This document shows positions 23,965-32,403 of a DNA stretch of 41,865 nt, in pieces. Position numbers and translations under genes: made by a program. The stretch comes from Streptomyces sp. A1136. GTDB taxonomy: Bacteria > Actinomycetota > Actinomycetes > Streptomycetales > Streptomycetaceae. The stretch covers positions 1 to 41,865 of the forward strand of contig NZ_SSBJ01000049.1 of the NCBI RefSeq assembly GCF_004795055.1, in the 5' to 3' direction. The notes beneath the pieces are model-generated. The model was not told where the DNA came from. It worked only from the letters and a program-made list of their open reading frames with translations, and did not search any database. Numbering within the stretch: position 1 is the stretch's first letter; each line of letters opens with the position of its first letter.

Positions 23965-24762
23965 ATGGGCAAGCTGGAGGGACGCGTCGTCCTCATCACC
24001 GGCGCCGCGCGCGGCCAGGGCGAGCAGGAGGCCCGCCTCTTCGCCGCCGAGGGGGCGAGTGTGCTGCTCGGGGACGTGCTGGACGAGCAGGGCGCCGCGG
24101 TCGCCGAGGAGATCCGCGAGGGGACCGGCGAGGACCGGGCGCGCTACGTACGGATGGACGTCCGCAGGGAGGAGGACTGGGCCGCCGCCGTCACCGCCGC
24201 CAAGGAGGCCTTCGGGCGGATCGACGGCTTGGTCAACAACGCGGGCATCCTGCGCTTCAACGAGTTGACCGCGACCCCGCTGGAGGAGTTCGAGCAGGTC
24301 GTGCGGGTCAACCAGGTCGGCGCCTTCCTCGGTATCAGGGCGCTCGCCCCCGAGATCGAGGCGGCGGGCGGCGGGACGATCGTCAACACCTCCTCCTATA
24401 CGGGACTGACGGGCATGGCGTACGTGGGCGCGTACGCCGCGACCAAGGCGGCCGTCCTCGGGCTGACCCGCGTCGCCGCGCTGGAACTGGCCGCGAAGAA
24501 CATCCGGGTCAACGCGATGTGCCCGGGCGCCGTGGACACCCCGATGGCCAACCCGGGGTTGCTGGACCCGGCGGGGATGACCGACGAGGCCCGGGAGGCG
24601 ATGGCGGACCTGTACAAGCGGGTGGTCCCGCTGGGCCGGGTGGGCCGGCCGGACGAGGTCGCGCGGCTCGCGCTCTTCCTCACCGGCGAGGACTCCTCGT
24701 ACATCACCGGCCAGCCGTTCGTCATCGACGGCGGTTGGACGGCCGGGGTGAGCCTCCTCTGA
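23965..24762 (+). CDS. SDR family oxidoreductase
   Basis: A 265-residue classical short-chain dehydrogenase. The nucleotide-binding motif VLITGAARGQGEQEARLFA (TGxxxGxG, about residues 10-28) is followed by an acidic residue after strand 2 (LLGDVLDEQG), which suggests NAD(H) preference. NNAGIL is at about residues 91-96, Ser in IVNTSSYTG, and the Tyr-x3-Lys pair is in YAATKAAVLG. C-terminal PFVIDGGWTAG is canonical. Family members oxidise or reduce hydroxyl/keto groups, including hydroxysteroids and terpene alcohols. AGGAG lies at 23955-23959 before ATG 23965. It is co-transcribed with the LLM gene and ends 18 bp before operator site 6. Confidence 0.93.
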   Translation: MGKLEGRVVLITGAARGQGEQEARLFAAEGASVLLGDVLDEQGAAVAEEIREGTGEDRARYVRMDVRREEDWAAAVTAAKEAFGRIDGLVNNAGILRFNELTATPLEEFEQVVRVNQVGAFLGIRALAPEIEAAGGGTIVNTSSYTGLTGMAYVGAYAATKAAVLGLTRVAALELAAKNIRVNAMCPGAVDTPMANPGLLDPAGMTDEAREAMADLYKRVVPLGRVGRPDEVARLALFLTGEDSSYITGQPFVIDGGWTAGVSLL

Positions 24763-24780
24763 CCACGGGAACCACGTTTC

Positions 24781-24795
24781 CTGATGATGCGTCAG
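24781..24795. promoter_or_regulatory. Operator site 6 (CTGATG-ATG-CGTCAG)
   Basis: One mismatch in the left arm. It sits three bases upstream of a TTGACG -35 (24799-24804) whose -10 may be AACAGT (24822-24827, 17-bp spacer). The centre is 61 bp from site 7, bracketing that promoter. Confidence 0.7.
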
Positions 24796-24841
24796 GTATT
24801 GACGCTCCCGGTGCGCGGTGGAACAGTCGGCTGCATCGAAT

Positions 24842-24856
24842 CTGACGCAACGTCAG
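24842..24856. promoter_or_regulatory. Operator site 7 (CTGACG-CAA-CGTCAG)
   Basis: Perfect palindrome downstream of the putative TTGACG/AACAGT promoter and 13 bp before the second LLM gene. Positions just after the expected transcription start are typical of roadblock repressor sites. Confidence 0.75.
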
Positions 24857-24869
24857 AAAACTAAGGACG

Positions 24870-26000
24870 GTGAACCCCTTGGAATTCGGGCTCTTCGTGC
24901 AGGGATACGTGCCTGAGGCGCGGTCCAGGGTCGACCCCGAGGCGGAGCACAAGGCGCTGATCGAGGAGACCGAGTACGTCATCCAGGCCGACAAGTCCGG
25001 CTTCAAGTACGCCTGGGCCTCCGAGCACCACTTCCTGGAGGAGTACTCGCACCTCTCCGCGAACGAGGTGTTCCTCGCCTACCTCGCCCACGCCACCGAA
25101 CGCATCCACCTCGGCTCGGGCATCTTCAACCCCCTCGCCCCGGTGAACCACCCGGTCAAGGTGGCCGAGAAGGTCGCCATGCTCGACCACCTCTCCAAGG
25201 GCCGCTTCGAGTTCGGCACCGGCCGCGGCGCGGGCAGCCACGAGATCCTCGGGTTCCTGCCCGGCATCACCGACATGAACCACACCAAGGAGATCTGGGA
25301 GGAGACCATCGCGGAGTTCCCCAAGATGTTCCTCCAGGAGGAGTACGAGGGGTTCCAGGGCAAGCACTGGTCGCTGCCCCCGCGCAAGATCTTCCCCAAG
25401 CCGTACGGCAAGGCGCACCCCGCCATGTGGTACGCCGCCGGGTCGCCGTCCTCGTACGCGATGGCCGCGAGGAAGGGGCTGGGGGTCCTCGGCTTCAGCG
25501 TGCAGAAGGTCTCCGACATGGAGTGGGTGCTGGAGCAGTACAAGACGGCGATCCGGGAGGCGAAGGCCATCGGGGCCTTCGTCAACGACAACGTGATGGT
25601 CACCTCCACCGCGATCTGTGCCGAGACCCACGACAAGGCCGTCGAGATCGCCGTCAACGCGAACATGAACCGGTTCCAGTCGCTGGTGTTCCGCTACCAC
25701 GACACCTTCCCGCGCCCCGAGGCCATCCCGCAGTGGCCCGAGACCCTGCCCGAGTACAACGCGGAGATCATCGAGCTGTTGATCGCCGAGGAACTGCTGA
25801 TCTGCGGCGACCCGTCCGAGGTCCGCGCCCAGTGCAAGCGCTGGGAGCAGGCCGGCGCCGACCAGTTGTCCTTCGGCCTTCCGACCGGCGTGTCCTACGA
25901 GGACACGATGACGACCATCAAGCTCATCGGCGAGCACGTGATCCCGCACATCGACACGGACCCGGTCCACCGCACGACCCGCTTCCGCCAGGCCGTCTGA
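24870..26000 (+). CDS. LLM-class flavin-dependent oxidoreductase
   Basis: A 376-residue luciferase-like protein from GTG 24870. An in-frame TTG at 24879 would give MEFGLFVQGY, the usual family N-terminus, with AAGGACGG 8 bases upstream, and may be the real start. Motifs: KYAWASEHHFLEEYSHLSAN, RIHLGSGIFNPLAPVNHPV, MLDHLSKGRFEFGTGRGAGSHE and AMWYAAGSPSSYAMAARKG. It differs clearly from the shorter enzyme at 23007 and from the one at 37749, so it probably acts on a different intermediate. It is first in an operon with the amidohydrolase and aldehyde dehydrogenase, under operators 6 and 7. Cofactor FMN or F420 unresolved. Confidence 0.9.
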   Translation: MNPLEFGLFVQGYVPEARSRVDPEAEHKALIEETEYVIQADKSGFKYAWASEHHFLEEYSHLSANEVFLAYLAHATERIHLGSGIFNPLAPVNHPVKVAEKVAMLDHLSKGRFEFGTGRGAGSHEILGFLPGITDMNHTKEIWEETIAEFPKMFLQEEYEGFQGKHWSLPPRKIFPKPYGKAHPAMWYAAGSPSSYAMAARKGLGVLGFSVQKVSDMEWVLEQYKTAIREAKAIGAFVNDNVMVTSTAICAETHDKAVEIAVNANMNRFQSLVFRYHDTFPRPEAIPQWPETLPEYNAEIIELLIAEELLICGDPSEVRAQCKRWEQAGADQLSFGLPTGVSYEDTMTTIKLIGEHVIPHIDTDPVHRTTRFRQAV

Positions 26001-26080
26001 ACGGCCCGCCCGCCGTCCGCCCCCGGCCCCGCCCCGGCGGGTCCGGAACGCCACGTCAGGGAAGAAGGAGCCTCAGCGTC

Positions 26081-27820
26081 ATGCTCGACCACCTGATCAA
26101 GGGAGCGACCGTCGTCGACGGCACGGGCGCGCCCGCGTACGTCGCCGACATCGGCATCCGGGACGGGCGGATCGTCGTCATCGGCGAACCCGGCACCGTC
26201 ACCGAGCCGGCCCGCACCGACGAGGACGCCACCGGGCTCGTGTTGTCCCCCGGGTTCATCGACCCCCACACGCACTACGACGCCCAGTTGTTCTGGGACC
26301 CGTACGCCACCCCTTCCATGAACCACGGCGTGACCACCGTCGCCGGCGGGAACTGCGGCTTCACCCTCGCGCCCCTCCACCCGGACCGCCCCGAGGACGC
26401 CGATTACACGCGCCGCATGATGAGCAAGGTGGAGGGGATGGCCCTCGCCGCACTCGAAGAGGGCGTCGACTGGAGCTGGTCCACCTTCGGCGAGTACCTC
26501 GACGCCCTGGAGGGGCGGATCGCCGTCAACGCCGGATTCATGGTCGGCCACTGCGCGCTGCGCCGGTACGTCATGGGCGAGGACGCCGTCGGCGGACAAC
26601 CCACCGAGCGGCAGATGCGCCGGATGCTCGAACTCCTCCACGACGCCATGGAGGCCGGCGCCTGGGGACTGTCGACCACCCAGTCCTCCACCCACTCCGA
26701 CGGCTCCGGCGCCCCCGTCGCCTCCCGGCACGCGAGACCGGCCGAACTCCTCGCGCTCTCCCGGGCGGTCGGCGAGCACGAGGGCACCCAGTTGGAGGCG
26801 ATCGTCGCGGGCTGCCTCGACCAGTTCTCCGACGAGGAGATCGACCTCTTCGTGGAGATGAGCGCGGCCGCCGGCCGCCCCCTGAACTGGAACGTCCTCA
26901 CCATCGACGCCTCCGTGCCCGAGCGGGTCCCGCGCCAGCTGACGCCGAGCGAGCGGGCCCGTGCGGCCGGTGGCCGGATCGTCGCGCTGACCATGCCGAT
27001 CCTCACCCCCATGAACATGTCGCTCGGCACCTTCTGCGCGCTGAACCTCGTCCCCGGCTGGGGAGAGGTCCTCGGACTGCCGGTCCCCGAGCGGATCGCG
27101 AAGCTCCGCGACCCGCAGGTGCGCGCCGAGATGCTGCGCCGCGCCGACAGCAGGGAGGCCGGGGTCTTCCGCCGCCTCGCGAACTTCGGCCGCTACGTCA
27201 TAGGGGACACGTACAGCAAGGAGAACGAGGGCCTCTCGGGCCGGGTCGTGAACGACATCGCCGCCGAACGCGGCCTCGACGCCTTCCACTGCCTGGTGGA
27301 GATCTGCGCCAACGACGACCTGCGCACCGTCCTGTGGCCCATGCCCACCGACAACGACCCGGCGAGCTGGGCGCTGCGCGCCGAGACCTGGCGGCACGAG
27401 GACGTGATGCTCGGCGGCTCCGACGCGGGAGCCCACCTGGACCGGATGTGCGGGGCTCCGTACACGACCCGCTTCCTCGGCGACTGCCTGCGCGGCCGCA
27501 AGCTGGTGCCGCTGGAGCAGGCGGTACGGATGCTCACCGACGACCCGGCGCGCCTGTTCGGCCTGCGCGGGCGCGGGCGGATCGCCGAGGGGTTCCACGC
27601 GGACCTGGTGCTCTTCGACCCCGAGCGCATCGAGGCCGGCCCCGCGACGCTCGTCCACGACCTGCCCGGGAACAGCCCGAGGCTGGACGCGCGGGCGGTC
27701 GGGATCGTGTCCGTACGCGTCAACGGCGTGGAGACGATCCGCGACGACCGGGTGACGGGTGCGACCCCGGGCACCGTGCTGCGATCGGGCCGCGACACGA
27801 GGACGGTGAGCACTCGATGA
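26081..27820 (+). CDS. Amidohydrolase family 3 protein (N-acyl-D-amino-acid deacylase-like)
   Basis: A 579-residue metal-dependent hydrolase from ATG 26081 with GAAGAAGGAG upstream. N-terminal LIKGATVVDGTGAPAYVADIGI is the composite beta-domain; GFIDPHTHYDAQLFWDP holds the HxH metal ligands (about residues 60-76). Further motifs are GVTTVAGGNCGFTLAP, GSDAGAHLDRMCGAP with the catalytic Asp, and the C-terminal GFHADLVLFDPERI. Proteins of this group are named D-aminoacylases, but many in catabolic loci act on cyclic amides, lactams or other ring C-N/C-O bonds; the name should not be taken as proven. The stop overlaps the aldehyde dehydrogenase start (ATGA). Confidence 0.9.
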   Translation: MLDHLIKGATVVDGTGAPAYVADIGIRDGRIVVIGEPGTVTEPARTDEDATGLVLSPGFIDPHTHYDAQLFWDPYATPSMNHGVTTVAGGNCGFTLAPLHPDRPEDADYTRRMMSKVEGMALAALEEGVDWSWSTFGEYLDALEGRIAVNAGFMVGHCALRRYVMGEDAVGGQPTERQMRRMLELLHDAMEAGAWGLSTTQSSTHSDGSGAPVASRHARPAELLALSRAVGEHEGTQLEAIVAGCLDQFSDEEIDLFVEMSAAAGRPLNWNVLTIDASVPERVPRQLTPSERARAAGGRIVALTMPILTPMNMSLGTFCALNLVPGWGEVLGLPVPERIAKLRDPQVRAEMLRRADSREAGVFRRLANFGRYVIGDTYSKENEGLSGRVVNDIAAERGLDAFHCLVEICANDDLRTVLWPMPTDNDPASWALRAETWRHEDVMLGGSDAGAHLDRMCGAPYTTRFLGDCLRGRKLVPLEQAVRMLTDDPARLFGLRGRGRIAEGFHADLVLFDPERIEAGPATLVHDLPGNSPRLDARAVGIVSVRVNGVETIRDDRVTGATPGTVLRSGRDTRTVSTR

Positions 27821-29292
27821 ACGCTCCGCAGAGGCTGTACATCGGCGGCGAGTGGGTGGAACCCGCGGGCGGCCACTACGAGGTCGTCAACCCCGCCGAC
27901 GAGTCGGTGGTCGCCCTGGCCCCCGAGGCCACCCGCGCCCAGGTGGAGGAGGCGACCCGCGCGGCGGCCGATGCCTTCGGGAGCTGGTCGCGAACGAGCC
28001 CCGAGACGCGCGCGGCCGTCCTGGACCGGGCCGCGGACATCATCCAACGGGAGTACGAGCCGTGGGCGGCGCTCGCGCGGGCGGAGACGGGCGCGCCCAC
28101 GGGCATCGCGCGCGGCATGCAGGTGGGCGTGGGGGTGACCCGCTTCCGCCGGTACGCGAAGGGCGCCCTGGAACCGGTGGAGCGGGGGCTGCCGCCGCAG
28201 GTCACCGAGGCCGGCCCGATGGGCGGGGCGAGCGTGCTCGGCGCGCTGGAGGTGCGCCAGCCCGTCGGCGTGGTCACCTGCATCACCTCGTACAACAACC
28301 CGTGGGCCAACCCGGCGGGCAAGGTGGCCCCGGCGCTGGCCATGGGGAACACGGTGGTGGTCAAGCCGGCCCCGCAGGACCCGCTGTCGGTGTTCAAGAT
28401 GGCGCAGGCGCTGGACGAGGCGGGGGTACCGGCGGGCGTCGTCAACGTGGTCTCGGGCGCCTCGGTGGAGGTCGGCGAGGCGGCGGTGGACTCCCCGTAC
28501 GTGGACATGGTGTCGTTCACCGGCTCCACCGGGGTCGGGCAGCGGATCGCCGAGGTGTGCGGCCGCTCCATGAAGCGACAGCTGATGGAGCTGGGCGGCA
28601 AGGGCGCGGCGGTGGTGATGGACGACGTGGGCGAGGCCGGTCTCGACGCGGCGGTGTCGGGGATCGGCACCACCTTCTCCTTCTACAGCGGCCAGATCTG
28701 CACCGCCCCGACGCGGGTGATCGTGCACCGGTCGGTGTACGGGGCGCTGGTGGAGAAGCTCACCGGCTATCTGGCGTTCATGAAGGTGGGCGATCCGGCG
28801 GTCCGGGGCACGGTGGTCGGCCCGGTGATCTCCGCGGCGCACCGGGACCGGGTCGAGTCGTACGTCGAGCTGGGTCGCAAGGAGGGCGCTCGGATCGCGT
28901 ACGGCGGCGAGCGCCCGGTGGTGGGGGAGGGCCGGGGTTTCTACGTGGCCCCGACCCTGCTCGTGGACTGTACGAACGACATGCGGGTGGTGCGGGAGGA
29001 GATCTTCGGCCCGGTGGTGGTGGTCGTGCCCTTCGACGGCGGTGAGGACGAGGCGGTGGCGCTGGCCAACGACAGCGACTTCGGCCTGCTGAGCTACGTG
29101 TGGTCCGGTGACCCGGCGCGCGCGTTCCGGATCGCGCGGCGGCTGCGGACGGGCGGGGTGGGCGTCAACACCATCGGGCGGAACATGGAGGCGCCGTTCG
29201 GCGGCTTCAAGAGGTCCGGGGTGGGGCGGGACGTCGGTTCGTACGCGCTGCACGCCTACAGCGAGGTGCAGTCGATCGTGTGGGCGGGGTGA
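27817..29292 (+). CDS. Aldehyde dehydrogenase family protein
   Basis: A 491-residue NAD(P)-dependent aldehyde dehydrogenase, translationally coupled to the preceding gene. Motifs: VTCITSYNNPWANPAGKVAPALAMGN and VVVKPAPQDPL for the cofactor, SFTGSTGVGQRI, MELGGKGAAVV with the general base Glu (about residue 251), and SGQICTAPTRVIVH with the catalytic Cys (about residue 291). The end EAPFGGFKRSGVGRD is canonical. It would convert an aldehyde, possibly the product of retro-aldol cleavage by the Ltp/DUF35 pair, to the acid (inference). Last gene of the regulon in the window; a 233-bp AT-rich gap follows. Confidence 0.94.
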   Translation: MNAPQRLYIGGEWVEPAGGHYEVVNPADESVVALAPEATRAQVEEATRAAADAFGSWSRTSPETRAAVLDRAADIIQREYEPWAALARAETGAPTGIARGMQVGVGVTRFRRYAKGALEPVERGLPPQVTEAGPMGGASVLGALEVRQPVGVVTCITSYNNPWANPAGKVAPALAMGNTVVVKPAPQDPLSVFKMAQALDEAGVPAGVVNVVSGASVEVGEAAVDSPYVDMVSFTGSTGVGQRIAEVCGRSMKRQLMELGGKGAAVVMDDVGEAGLDAAVSGIGTTFSFYSGQICTAPTRVIVHRSVYGALVEKLTGYLAFMKVGDPAVRGTVVGPVISAAHRDRVESYVELGRKEGARIAYGGERPVVGEGRGFYVAPTLLVDCTNDMRVVREEIFGPVVVVVPFDGGEDEAVALANDSDFGLLSYVWSGDPARAFRIARRLRTGGVGVNTIGRNMEAPFGGFKRSGVGRDVGSYALHAYSEVQSIVWAG

Positions 29293-29346
29293 GGCACGGG
29301 TCACACGGGAAACTTCAGGAGCCGACAAAACGGACACAACTGCGGT

Positions 29347-29361
29347 TTCCGTATAACGGAA
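29347..29361. promoter_or_regulatory. Palindrome TTCCGT-ATA-ACGGAA upstream of permease
   Basis: A perfect 6-3-6 palindrome in the 233-bp, comparatively AT-rich gap before the APC permease. The TTCCGnnnnnCGGAA form resembles operators of IclR-family regulators (family recollection, not checked). It lies 165 bp before the ATG, followed by a possible TTGTCC -35 at 29366. No gene was found in 29293-29525. Confidence 0.55.
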
Positions 29362-29525
29362 GGCTTTGTCCGACCCCTCTCGACCTACGGATAGATGCCC
29401 GAGTAAACCTTTCATTTTCATGGCGAATTCCATTTGTCGAGATGGATTCAAAGGTCATTTGGCCCCGGTCCATCCGGAGTCGAAGCCTCCAGATGTGGAA
29501 ACCGCACCCTCTAACGTCCTGACCC

Positions 29526-31091
29526 ATGACACAGCTGGACGTTCGGCCGCCCCAGGCGGCCGCAGAGACGGAGAGCGGTGCCGCCGACGGCGACGTCCGC
29601 GGCAAAGGGCTCGGCAAGGGGTCCGTCGGCCTCGTCGGAAGCGCCGTCATCGGCATCTCCACCGTCGCTCCCGTCTACTGCCTGACCTCCACGCTCGGCT
29701 CCACGGCCGGCGAGGTCGGCGTCCGGATGCCGGCGGTGTTCCTCGCCGGCTTCCTCCCGATGCTGCTGGTCGCCTTCGCGTACCGCGAGCTGAACAAGGC
29801 CGTCCCCGACTGCGGCACCTCCTTCACCTGGACCGTGAAGGCCTTCGGACCGCGCGTCGGCTGGATGTGCGGCTGGGGCCTGGTGATCGCCACGATCATC
29901 GTGCTCTCCAACCTGGCAGGCGTCGCCACCTCGTACTTCTGGCTCCTGGCCGGACAGATCACGGGCAACGACGCGATCGCCGCCCTGGACCACGACAAGA
30001 CCGTCCACATCGCCACCTGCCTCACCCTCATCGCCGCCGCGACCGCGATCAGCTACCGCGGCATGACCGCCACCAAGGGCGTGCAGTACACGCTGGTCGG
30101 CCTGCAACTGGCGGTCCTCGCGATCTTCGTGGCGATGGCCTTCCGGAAGGCCGCCGCCGGCACCTTCGACACGGGGGTGCACTTCTCCTGGCAGTGGATG
30201 AACCCCTTCGCGGTCGAGTCCATGGGCGCCTTCACCGCCGGACTCTCCCTCTCGATCTTCATGTACTGGGGCTGGGACACCTGCCTCACCGCCAACGAGG
30301 AGACCATCGGCTCGGCCAAGACCCCCGGCCGCGCCTCCCTGATCGCCATGGTCGTCCTCGTCGGCTCCTACCTGGCCACCGGCATCGCCGCCCAGGCGGC
30401 AGTCGGCTCCGGCACCAAGGGCCTCGGCCTCGGCAACCCCGAGACCTCCGGCAACGTCTTCGCCGCGCTCGCCGGTCCCGTGATGGGCCCGCTGCTCGGC
30501 ATCCTGCTCTTCGTCGCCGTCCTCGCCTCCGCCGCCGCCTCGCTCCAGACCACCTTCATCCCGGTGGCCCGCACGGTCCTGGCCATGTCCACGTACGAGG
30601 CCCTCCCCGCCTCCTACGCCAAGGTCCACCCGCGCTTCAAGACCCCGGGCCGCGCGACGGTCACGGCCGGCGTCGCGACCGGCGTCTTCTACACCGTGAT
30701 GTCCCTCGTCAGCGAGAACGTCCTGACCGACACGATCTTCGCGCTCGGCCTGATGATCTGCTTCTACTACTCGCTGACCGCCTTCGCCTGCGCCTGGTAC
30801 TTCCGGCGCGAGCTGCGCGACTGCGCCCGCGACCTGCTCTTCAAGGGCGTCTTCCCGGTCCTGGGCGGGCTGCTGCTGGCCTCCGTCTTCTGCAAGACCC
30901 TGGTGGACATGTGGAACCCGGCCTACGGCTCCGGGTCGACCGTCCTCGGCGTCGGCAGCGTCTTCGTCATCGGCGTGGGGCTGCTCGCCCTCGGCCTGCT
31001 CGTCATGCTCGCAACCGAACGGCGCAGCCCCGCCTTCTTCCGGGGCGAGGTCCTGACGAAGTCGACGCCGGCCCTGGTGGTCGAGGACTGA
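29526..31091 (+). CDS. APC family permease (amino acid/amine transporter)
   Basis: A 521-residue polytopic membrane protein. After a hydrophilic N-terminus (about 35 residues), the first helix carries GSVGLVGSAVIGISTVAPVY, a glycine-rich discontinuous helix typical of the APC superfamily. About twelve hydrophobic segments follow, including GWMCGWGLVIATIIVLSNLAG and LSIFMYWGWDTCLTANEET (substrate-site helix 6 region). PGRASLIAMVVL and FKTPGRATVTAG lie in loops. Substrates of relatives are amino acids, polyamines or related amines. No Shine-Dalgarno is obvious before ATG 29526; TAACGT (29512-29517) lies 8 bases upstream. The long upstream region with a palindrome implies regulation separate from the preceding regulon. 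Confidence 0.9.
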   Translation: MTQLDVRPPQAAAETESGAADGDVRGKGLGKGSVGLVGSAVIGISTVAPVYCLTSTLGSTAGEVGVRMPAVFLAGFLPMLLVAFAYRELNKAVPDCGTSFTWTVKAFGPRVGWMCGWGLVIATIIVLSNLAGVATSYFWLLAGQITGNDAIAALDHDKTVHIATCLTLIAAATAISYRGMTATKGVQYTLVGLQLAVLAIFVAMAFRKAAAGTFDTGVHFSWQWMNPFAVESMGAFTAGLSLSIFMYWGWDTCLTANEETIGSAKTPGRASLIAMVVLVGSYLATGIAAQAAVGSGTKGLGLGNPETSGNVFAALAGPVMGPLLGILLFVAVLASAAASLQTTFIPVARTVLAMSTYEALPASYAKVHPRFKTPGRATVTAGVATGVFYTVMSLVSENVLTDTIFALGLMICFYYSLTAFACAWYFRRELRDCARDLLFKGVFPVLGGLLLASVFCKTLVDMWNPAYGSGSTVLGVGSVFVIGVGLLALGLLVMLATERRSPAFFRGEVLTKSTPALVVED

Positions 31092-31154
31092 GCGGTCAGA
31101 GCGCGCCCGACGCCGGATGGTGACCCCCGGCGCCGTGGGGTCGTTGGACGGGGC

Positions 31155-31445
31155 ATGAACCCCATCAAGCGCGGCCTCGCCGCACTGATCCTCACCGGCG
31201 GCGCGGCACTCGCCCTCACCCCCGCCCTCGCCCACGCCGACGAGCCCGCCGCCCAGGCGCCCCCGGTCGCCGAGCGCCTCGGTGACATCGTCGACCACCC
31301 CGGACAGGCGGTCCAGGACACCAAGACGGCGGTGGGCGCCACGGCCTCCGCGGCGGGCAGCGCGACCAAGGCCACCGACAGCTCCCTCACCGGCGCCGGC
31401 TCCGCGCTGACGGCCGGACTGCCGAAGCCCCCGAAGGTCGGCTGA
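31155..31445 (+). CDS. Small secreted protein, unknown function
   Basis: A 96-residue exported protein. The signal peptide KRGLAALILTGGAALALTPALAHA ends at an A-x-A site near residue 28. The mature part is short, Ala/Thr-rich and without Cys (ERLGDIVDHPGQAVQDTKTAVGA), predicted to be helical or disordered. Comparable small exported proteins are common in Streptomyces; no function is known. A hairpin terminator follows. Confidence 0.75.
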   Translation: MNPIKRGLAALILTGGAALALTPALAHADEPAAQAPPVAERLGDIVDHPGQAVQDTKTAVGATASAAGSATKATDSSLTGAGSALTAGLPKPPKVG

Positions 31446-31458
31446 GACGACGGCCCCA

Positions 31459-31481
31459 CCCGCGGCGGCCGTCGCCGCGGG
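31459..31481. terminator. Hairpin terminator
   Basis: CCCGCGGCG pairs with CGCCGCGGG (9 bp) around a 5-base loop, 14 bases after the small secreted protein's stop. Confidence 0.6.
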
Positions 31482-31504
31482 CGGCCGCAGTCGTTGGGCC
31501 GGAC

Positions 31505-32302
31505 ATGATCCTCTGGTTACTCAACAACCTCAGCACGTTCGTCCTGGGCGTCCTGCTCGTCGGCGGTTTCACGGCCCTCGCGGTGGTCGGCAGCGTCGCC
31601 GCCCGGCGTCGCTTCCCGCACCTGGCGGCCGGTGAGCACAACGAGATGGTCGGGGTCGCCCTCGGCATGTTCGGCGCGATCTACGGAATCATCCTCGCGT
31701 TCGTCGTCGTCACGCTCTGGACGCAGTTGGAGAACACCCAGAACGTGGTCGCGGGCGAGGCAACCGACCTGGCCCTGGTCGTGCGCAGCGCCGAGGCGTT
31801 CCCGGCGGCCGACCGCGCCAAGGTGGACCGGGCGGTCGGCGCCTACGTACACGCCGTGGTCGACGTCCAGTGGCCGATGATGCGCGACGGCAGACCCAGC
31901 TTCGACGCGACCGCCGAGCAAACGCACGCCATGTACACGGCGCTCCAGGCCTACGAACCCGTCGGTTCGCGCAGCGAGACCTTCTACCAGGAGGCCGCGA
32001 GCCGCCTCAACGACGTCGCCGCGCAGCGCAGGGCCCGCGTCACCATGGCGGAAACCTCACTGCCGACGCTGTTGCAGGTGTTGGTGTACGGGGGCGCGCT
32101 GGTGATCCTGCCACTCACGTTCCTGTTCGGGCTGCGGAGCCTGAAGATGCAACTGCTGTTCGTGTCGGCGGTGGCGGCGCTCATCGGCTTCAGCCTGCTG
32201 CTGGTGATGGTCCTCGACCGGCCGTTCGCGGGGGACCTGAGCGTCAGCCCGGCCCCTTACAAGGAGGCGGCGCTGGCGCAGTTCTGGCCGGCGGGCGGGT
32301 AG
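31505..32302 (+). CDS. DUF4239 (bestrophin-like) membrane protein with TTA codon
   Basis: A 265-residue protein with two N-terminal helices (about residues 5-30 and 50-72), a central soluble helical domain, and two C-terminal helices (about 188-210 and 216-240). GVALGMFGAIYGIILAFVVVTLW is the conserved DUF4239 core, sometimes annotated bestrophin-like and suspected of channel function, without proof. Codon 5 is TTA (31517-31519), so synthesis should depend on the developmentally controlled bldA tRNA. That position, at the very start of the gene, is typical of bldA switches. Probably monocistronic. Confidence 0.88.
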   Translation: MILWLLNNLSTFVLGVLLVGGFTALAVVGSVAARRRFPHLAAGEHNEMVGVALGMFGAIYGIILAFVVVTLWTQLENTQNVVAGEATDLALVVRSAEAFPAADRAKVDRAVGAYVHAVVDVQWPMMRDGRPSFDATAEQTHAMYTALQAYEPVGSRSETFYQEAASRLNDVAAQRRARVTMAETSLPTLLQVLVYGGALVILPLTFLFGLRSLKMQLLFVSAVAALIGFSLLLVMVLDRPFAGDLSVSPAPYKEAALAQFWPAGG

Positions 32303-32403
32303 GCGGCGGGCGCTCCCGGTCGGGTCCCAGGGCCCGGGCCCGAGCCCGTGAGCCGGCCCTAAAAGCAGGTGCGGTCGCGAACGGCGCGACCTAGCGTGAG
32401 GCG

